From: Pararhodobacter sp. SW119
GTDB taxonomy: Bacteria; Pseudomonadota; Alphaproteobacteria; Rhodobacterales; Rhodobacteraceae
Direction of reading: 5' to 3'
Assembly: GCF_017811755.1 (NCBI RefSeq)
Contig: NZ_JADDJF010000007.1
Location: forward strand, 1-64,000
Length of the DNA: 64,000 bases
Below the pieces are notes generated by a model. The model worked only from the letters and a program-made list of their open reading frames with translations, did no database searches and was not told where the DNA came from. Of this stretch, positions 60,803 through 64,000 are shown one piece after another. The position numbers and the translations under genes were made by a program. Positions within the stretch are counted from its first letter, which is position 1. Each line of letters starts with the position of its first letter.

Positions 60803-61152
60803 GGCGCGGCAGGACGCGCTGCCGAGCCTTCGGTCCGCATGCGGACGTTTTCGCAAGGCATTGAAATGGCAGACGAAATCGGCCTCGTTAACCGCAATGA
60901 AATCTTTGGCGAGCGGGCAGATGCGCCGTTCCACGCGCTGCTGGGGCGGGGTCGAGGGTCAGCGCGCGTTCCGTTCCCATGCCGCTCGCGCCATCGCCGA
61001 GGCTGCGCGAATATGCGTCGTCCTCGCCGGTGGTACGCTGAAGATCTGGCTGGCAGCCACCGGACAGGATTGCCAACAATCTGTTTTTGTTGATTTTTAA
61101 GACGGCTATGGCAGATATGTAAGTCCGAGGCATCTTTCATGGTATCCGAGCG
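60803..61152. other. 350-bp intergenic region
   Basis: No convincing gene. It begins with hairpin CGGCAG...CTGCCG (60807-60824) and the perfect palindrome GTCCGCATGCGGAC (60833-60846) followed by GTTTTCG, together a probable terminator of the kinase gene. A TTTTTGTTGATTTTTAA stretch at 61083-61099 is AT-rich and may be part of the usg promoter. The rest shows nothing I recognise. Confidence 0.55.
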
Positions 61153-61422
61153 ATGGAACAGTCTGAAACCGAACTCATGCTCAAGGGCTACGGCCTGACG
61201 ACGGCCGAACTTTACTACCGCATGCCGGACTATCAGCGCGTGCTCAACAGCTACATCTGGCAGGAATACGATCTGGCGCCCGACTATCCGAAGCTTTTCG
61301 GCTTCATCGAGTTCTGGCAACGCGAGATCGAGGGGCCGCTACATTCGGTGCGCTTCACCCATCGCAAGCTGATCGCCCCCGGCGAGTGGCGCAACGTGGT
61401 GGGTGAGTTCACGTTGCACTGA
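61153..61422 (+). CDS. usg: Usg-family protein
   Basis: An 89-residue protein of the small alphaproteobacterial Usg family. Conserved blocks are GLTTAELYYRMPDYQRVLNS, YIWQEYDLAPDYPKLFGFIE and WQREIEGPLHSVRFTH. Early literature links Usg to tryptophan-biosynthesis operons (upstream of trpF), but its function is unknown. It lies alone here before pyc. The start ATG at 61153 has a weak ribosome-binding site. Confidence 0.9.
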   Translation: MEQSETELMLKGYGLTTAELYYRMPDYQRVLNSYIWQEYDLAPDYPKLFGFIEFWQREIEGPLHSVRFTHRKLIAPGEWRNVVGEFTLH

Positions 61423-61650
61423 GTCGCGACCGCCCGGCCTGCGGCGCCGGTACCGGCGGTGCCGGCCGCCCGCTCAATGGCTGACCCGCGCTGCGGGACC
61501 GGGGCGGGCATTTTTCCAGACACCGCCCCGAGCGCCCTGCGGAGGGAATGCGGCGGCGGGACTTGCAAAGCCCCGGGTGAACGGGCCAAGTGGGGCGGCG
61601 CCTGCCGCGCTGCAGAACCGATGACACCGCCACTTTGCCCGGGGGACCGC

Positions 61651-64000
61651 ATGGCCGCTTTCCGCAAGATCCTGATTGCCAATCGCGGCGAGATCGCCAT
61701 CCGCGTCATGCGCGCGGCCAACGAACTGGGCAAGCGCACCGTCGCCGTATTCGCCGAAGAGGACAAGCTGGGCCTGCACCGGTTCAAGGCCGACGAGGCC
61801 TACCGGATCGGCGCGGGGCTGGGACCGGTGGCAGCGTATCTGTCGATCCCCGAGATTATCCGCGTGGCCAAGGCCGCGGGCGCCGATGCGATCCATCCGG
61901 GCTACGGGCTGCTGTCGGAAAACCCCGAACTGGTCGATGCCTGTGTCGCGGCCGGCATCACCTTCATCGGCCCGCGCGCCGAGACCATGCGCGCGCTGGG
62001 GGACAAGGCCAGCGCCCGGCGCGTGGCAATGGAGGCCGGCGTGCCGGTGATCCCCGCGACCGAGGTCATGGGCGAGGACATGGACGCGATCCGCAGGGAG
62101 GCCGCCGAGATCGGCTTTCCGCTGATGCTGAAGGCCAGCCACGGCGGCGGCGGGCGCGGGATGCGCGCGATTGAGGGTGCGGACGAGCTGGAGGCGAAAG
62201 TCCGCGAGGGCCGGCGCGAGGCGGAAGCGGCGTTCGGCAATGGCGAGGGCTATCTGGAGAAGATGATCGAGCGCGCGCGCCATGTCGAGGTGCAGTTGCT
62301 GGGCGACCAGCACGGGCAGCTCTATCACCTGTTCGAGCGGGACTGCACCGTGCAGCGCCGCAACCAGAAGGTCGTCGAGCGCGCCCCGGCCCCCTACCTG
62401 ACGCCCGAACAGCGCGCCGAGGTCTGCGCGCTGGCGCTGAAGATCGGGCAGGCGGTGGGCTACCAGAACGCCGGCACGGTCGAGTTCCTGATGGACATGG
62501 ACACCGACCGTTTCTACTTCATCGAGGTCAACCCCCGCATCCAGGTCGAGCATACCGTCACCGAGGAAGTGACCGGCATCGACATCGTCAAGGCGCAGAT
62601 CCGCGTGGCCGAGGGCACGACGCTGGCCGAGGCCACCGGCACGCCCGCGCAAGCGGACATCCGGCTGCGAGGCCATGCGATGCAGTGCCGGGTGACGACC
62701 GAAGACCCGCTCAACAACTTCATCCCCGACTACGGGCGCATCACCGCCTACCGCTCGGCCACCGGGATGGGCATCCGGCTCGATGGCGGGACGGCCTATG
62801 CGGGCGGGGTCATCACGCGCTATTACGACTCGCTTCTGGTCAAGGTCACCGCCTGGGCGCCGACGCCGAAGGAGGCGATCGCGCGGATGGACCGGGCGTT
62901 GCGCGAATTCCGCATCCGCGGGGTCAGCACCAACATCGCCTTCGTCGAGAACCTGCTGAAGCATCCGACGTTTCTGGACGACAGCTACACGACGCGCTTC
63001 ATCGACACGACGCCGGAGTTGTTCATCTTTCGCAAGCGGCGCGACCGCGGCACGAAAGTGCTGACCTATCTTGCCGACATCACCGTCAACGGCCACCCCG
63101 AGACCGCGGGCCGGCCCCGACCCGCGCAGCCACGCGCCCCGGTCGCGCCCGCGCAGCGCGCCGAGCCCGTCGCCGGCACGCGAACGCTGCTGGAGGAAAA
63201 GGGGCCCAAGGCCGTCGCCGACTGGATGAAGGCGCAGCGGAAGCTGCTGATCACCGACACGACGATGCGCGACGCCCACCAGTCGCTGCTGGCGACGCGC
63301 ATGCGCTCGATCGACATGATCCGCGTGGCGCCGGCCTATGCCGCGAACCTGCCGCAGCTTTTCTCCGTCGAATGCTGGGGGGGGGCCACCTTCGACGTCG
63401 CCTATCGCTTCCTGCAGGAATGCCCCTGGCAGCGTCTGCGCGATTTGCGCGCGCGGATGCCGAACGTGATGACGCAGATGCTGCTGCGCGCCTCGAACGG
63501 GGTGGGCTACACCAACTATCCCGACAACGTGGTGCAGTTCTTCGTGCGGCAGGCGGCGGAGACCGGGATCGACGTCTTTCGCGTCTTCGACAGCCTTAAC
63601 TGGGTCGAGAACATGCGGGTTGCGATCGACGCGGTGCTGGAAACCGGCCGCATCTGCGAGGCGACGATCTGCTACACCGGCGACCTTCTGGACCCGGCGC
63701 GGCCGAAATATGACCTGAACTACTACGTGTCCATGGCCAAGGAACTGGAGGCCGCGGGTGCCCATGTCCTGGCGCTGAAGGACATGGCGGGCGTGCTGAA
63801 GGCCCCGGCCGCGCGGTCGCTTTTTGCCGCGCTCAAGGATGCGGTCGATCTGCCGATCCATTTCCACACCCACGACACCTCGGGCGCGGCCATCGCCACC
63901 ATCGTCGCCGCCGCCGAGCAGGGCGTCGATTGCGTCGATGCGGCGATGGACGCGCTGTCGGGCAACACCAGCCAGCCGACGCTGGGATCGGTGGTCGAGG
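61651..64000 (+). CDS. pyc: Pyruvate carboxylase (5' part, cut by window end)
   Basis: The first 783 residues of the biotin enzyme that turns pyruvate into oxaloacetate. The biotin carboxylase domain (KILIANRGEIAIRVMRAANE, HPGYGLLSENP, KASHGGGGRGMR, FIEVNPRIQVEHTVTEEVTG) occupies ~1-460. The carboxyltransferase domain starts near 535 (LLITDTTMRDAHQSLLATRM, ECWGGATFDVAYRFLQECPW, VFRVFDSLNWVENM, ALKDMAGVLKA) and continues past the window. The order BC-CT within one chain is that of PYC, not propionyl-CoA or acetyl-CoA carboxylase. The biotin-attachment end is outside. Start ATG 61651 with GGGGGACCGC. Confidence 0.96.
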   Translation, partial: MAAFRKILIANRGEIAIRVMRAANELGKRTVAVFAEEDKLGLHRFKADEAYRIGAGLGPVAAYLSIPEIIRVAKAAGADAIHPGYGLLSENPELVDACVAAGITFIGPRAETMRALGDKASARRVAMEAGVPVIPATEVMGEDMDAIRREAAEIGFPLMLKASHGGGGRGMRAIEGADELEAKVREGRREAEAAFGNGEGYLEKMIERARHVEVQLLGDQHGQLYHLFERDCTVQRRNQKVVERAPAPYLTPEQRAEVCALALKIGQAVGYQNAGTVEFLMDMDTDRFYFIEVNPRIQVEHTVTEEVTGIDIVKAQIRVAEGTTLAEATGTPAQADIRLRGHAMQCRVTTEDPLNNFIPDYGRITAYRSATGMGIRLDGGTAYAGGVITRYYDSLLVKVTAWAPTPKEAIARMDRALREFRIRGVSTNIAFVENLLKHPTFLDDSYTTRFIDTTPELFIFRKRRDRGTKVLTYLADITVNGHPETAGRPRPAQPRAPVAPAQRAEPVAGTRTLLEEKGPKAVADWMKAQRKLLITDTTMRDAHQSLLATRMRSIDMIRVAPAYAANLPQLFSVECWGGATFDVAYRFLQECPWQRLRDLRARMPNVMTQMLLRASNGVGYTNYPDNVVQFFVRQAAETGIDVFRVFDSLNWVENMRVAIDAVLETGRICEATICYTGDLLDPARPKYDLNYYVSMAKELEAAGAHVLALKDMAGVLKAPAARSLFAALKDAVDLPIHFHTHDTSGAAIATIVAAAEQGVDCVDAAMDALSGNTSQPTLGSVVE

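Noticed and set aside
60839-61093. 84-residue open frame between the kinase gene and usg
   Set aside because: No ribosome-binding site, overlaps the terminator-like palindrome, and Arg-rich composition suggests chance.
61474-63873. 799-residue minus-strand open frame
   Set aside because: Antisense of pyruvate carboxylase; composition is that of a shadow frame.

Overview
The window is high-GC, densely coded alphaproteobacterial chromosome and most likely belongs to a member of the Rhodobacterales (Rhodobacteraceae/Roseobacteraceae). The inference rests on gene content: ethylmalonyl-CoA mutase and an Mcl1-type malyl-CoA lyase, MipZ, an Usg-family protein, the ffh-to-rpmE translation operon, and GC-rich stem-loop repeats spread between genes. 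No rRNA, tRNA, CRISPR array, IS element, prophage or plasmid module was seen.

Layout. 1-2.6 kb: tyrS and anmK, divergent. 2.5-10.6 kb: a reductive pyrimidine/hydantoin module with two overlapping RutR-like regulators facing a ureidopropionase-type amidohydrolase, dihydropyrimidinase and an NMT1/SsuA-class ABC importer; a RutR-box-like palindrome lies in the shared promoter region. 10.6-16.9 kb: yjbQ, a 3-methyladenine glycosylase, class I FBP aldolase, ilvC facing a pair of overlapping Lrp/AsnC genes, a small hypothetical and a luciferase-like oxidoreductase. 16.9-25.7 kb: the phenylacetate operon paaX-[operator]-paaJ-paaABCDE-extra PaaA/C paralogue-paaZ on the minus strand. 25.8-27.4 kb: TetR regulator facing a cupin and a small membrane protein. 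27.5-31.1 kb: an aromatic-ring flavoprotein monooxygenase fused to a DUF2783 domain through a 33-bp palindromic tandem repeat, an atypical MBL-fold protein and a divergent MarR regulator. 31.1-40.4 kb: ecm, YdeI-like, HNH, esterase, AlkA-like glycosylase, pgi, a hydroxynitrile-lyase-like cupin, an unknown membrane protein and mcl1. 40.6-43.5 kb: a D-amino-acid/D-glutamate operon (dgcN-dgcA-dat). 43.5-49.9 kb: ffh with a structured leader, three GNAT paralogues, chorismate mutase, rpsP, rimM, trmD, rplS, rpmE and a clear terminator. 50-56 kb: mipZ, divergent ferric-iron ABC genes without an ATPase gene, and lldD with its GntR regulator. 56-64 kb: OmpA lipoprotein, an AraC-methyltransferase fusion, an MFS transporter, nth, an adenosine/sugar kinase, usg, and the start of pyruvate carboxylase (cut by the window end).

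Together the genes suggest a marine-type heterotroph that uses pyrimidines, aromatics via phenylacetyl-CoA, D-amino acids and lactate, and assimilates acetyl-CoA through the ethylmalonyl-CoA pathway. The most unusual features are the palindromic repeat array that joins two protein domains (27.69-27.87 kb), the large two-stem leader before ffh, the dgcN-dgcA-dat operon, and two families of intergenic stem-loop repeats, one of which shows compensatory-looking changes between its copies.
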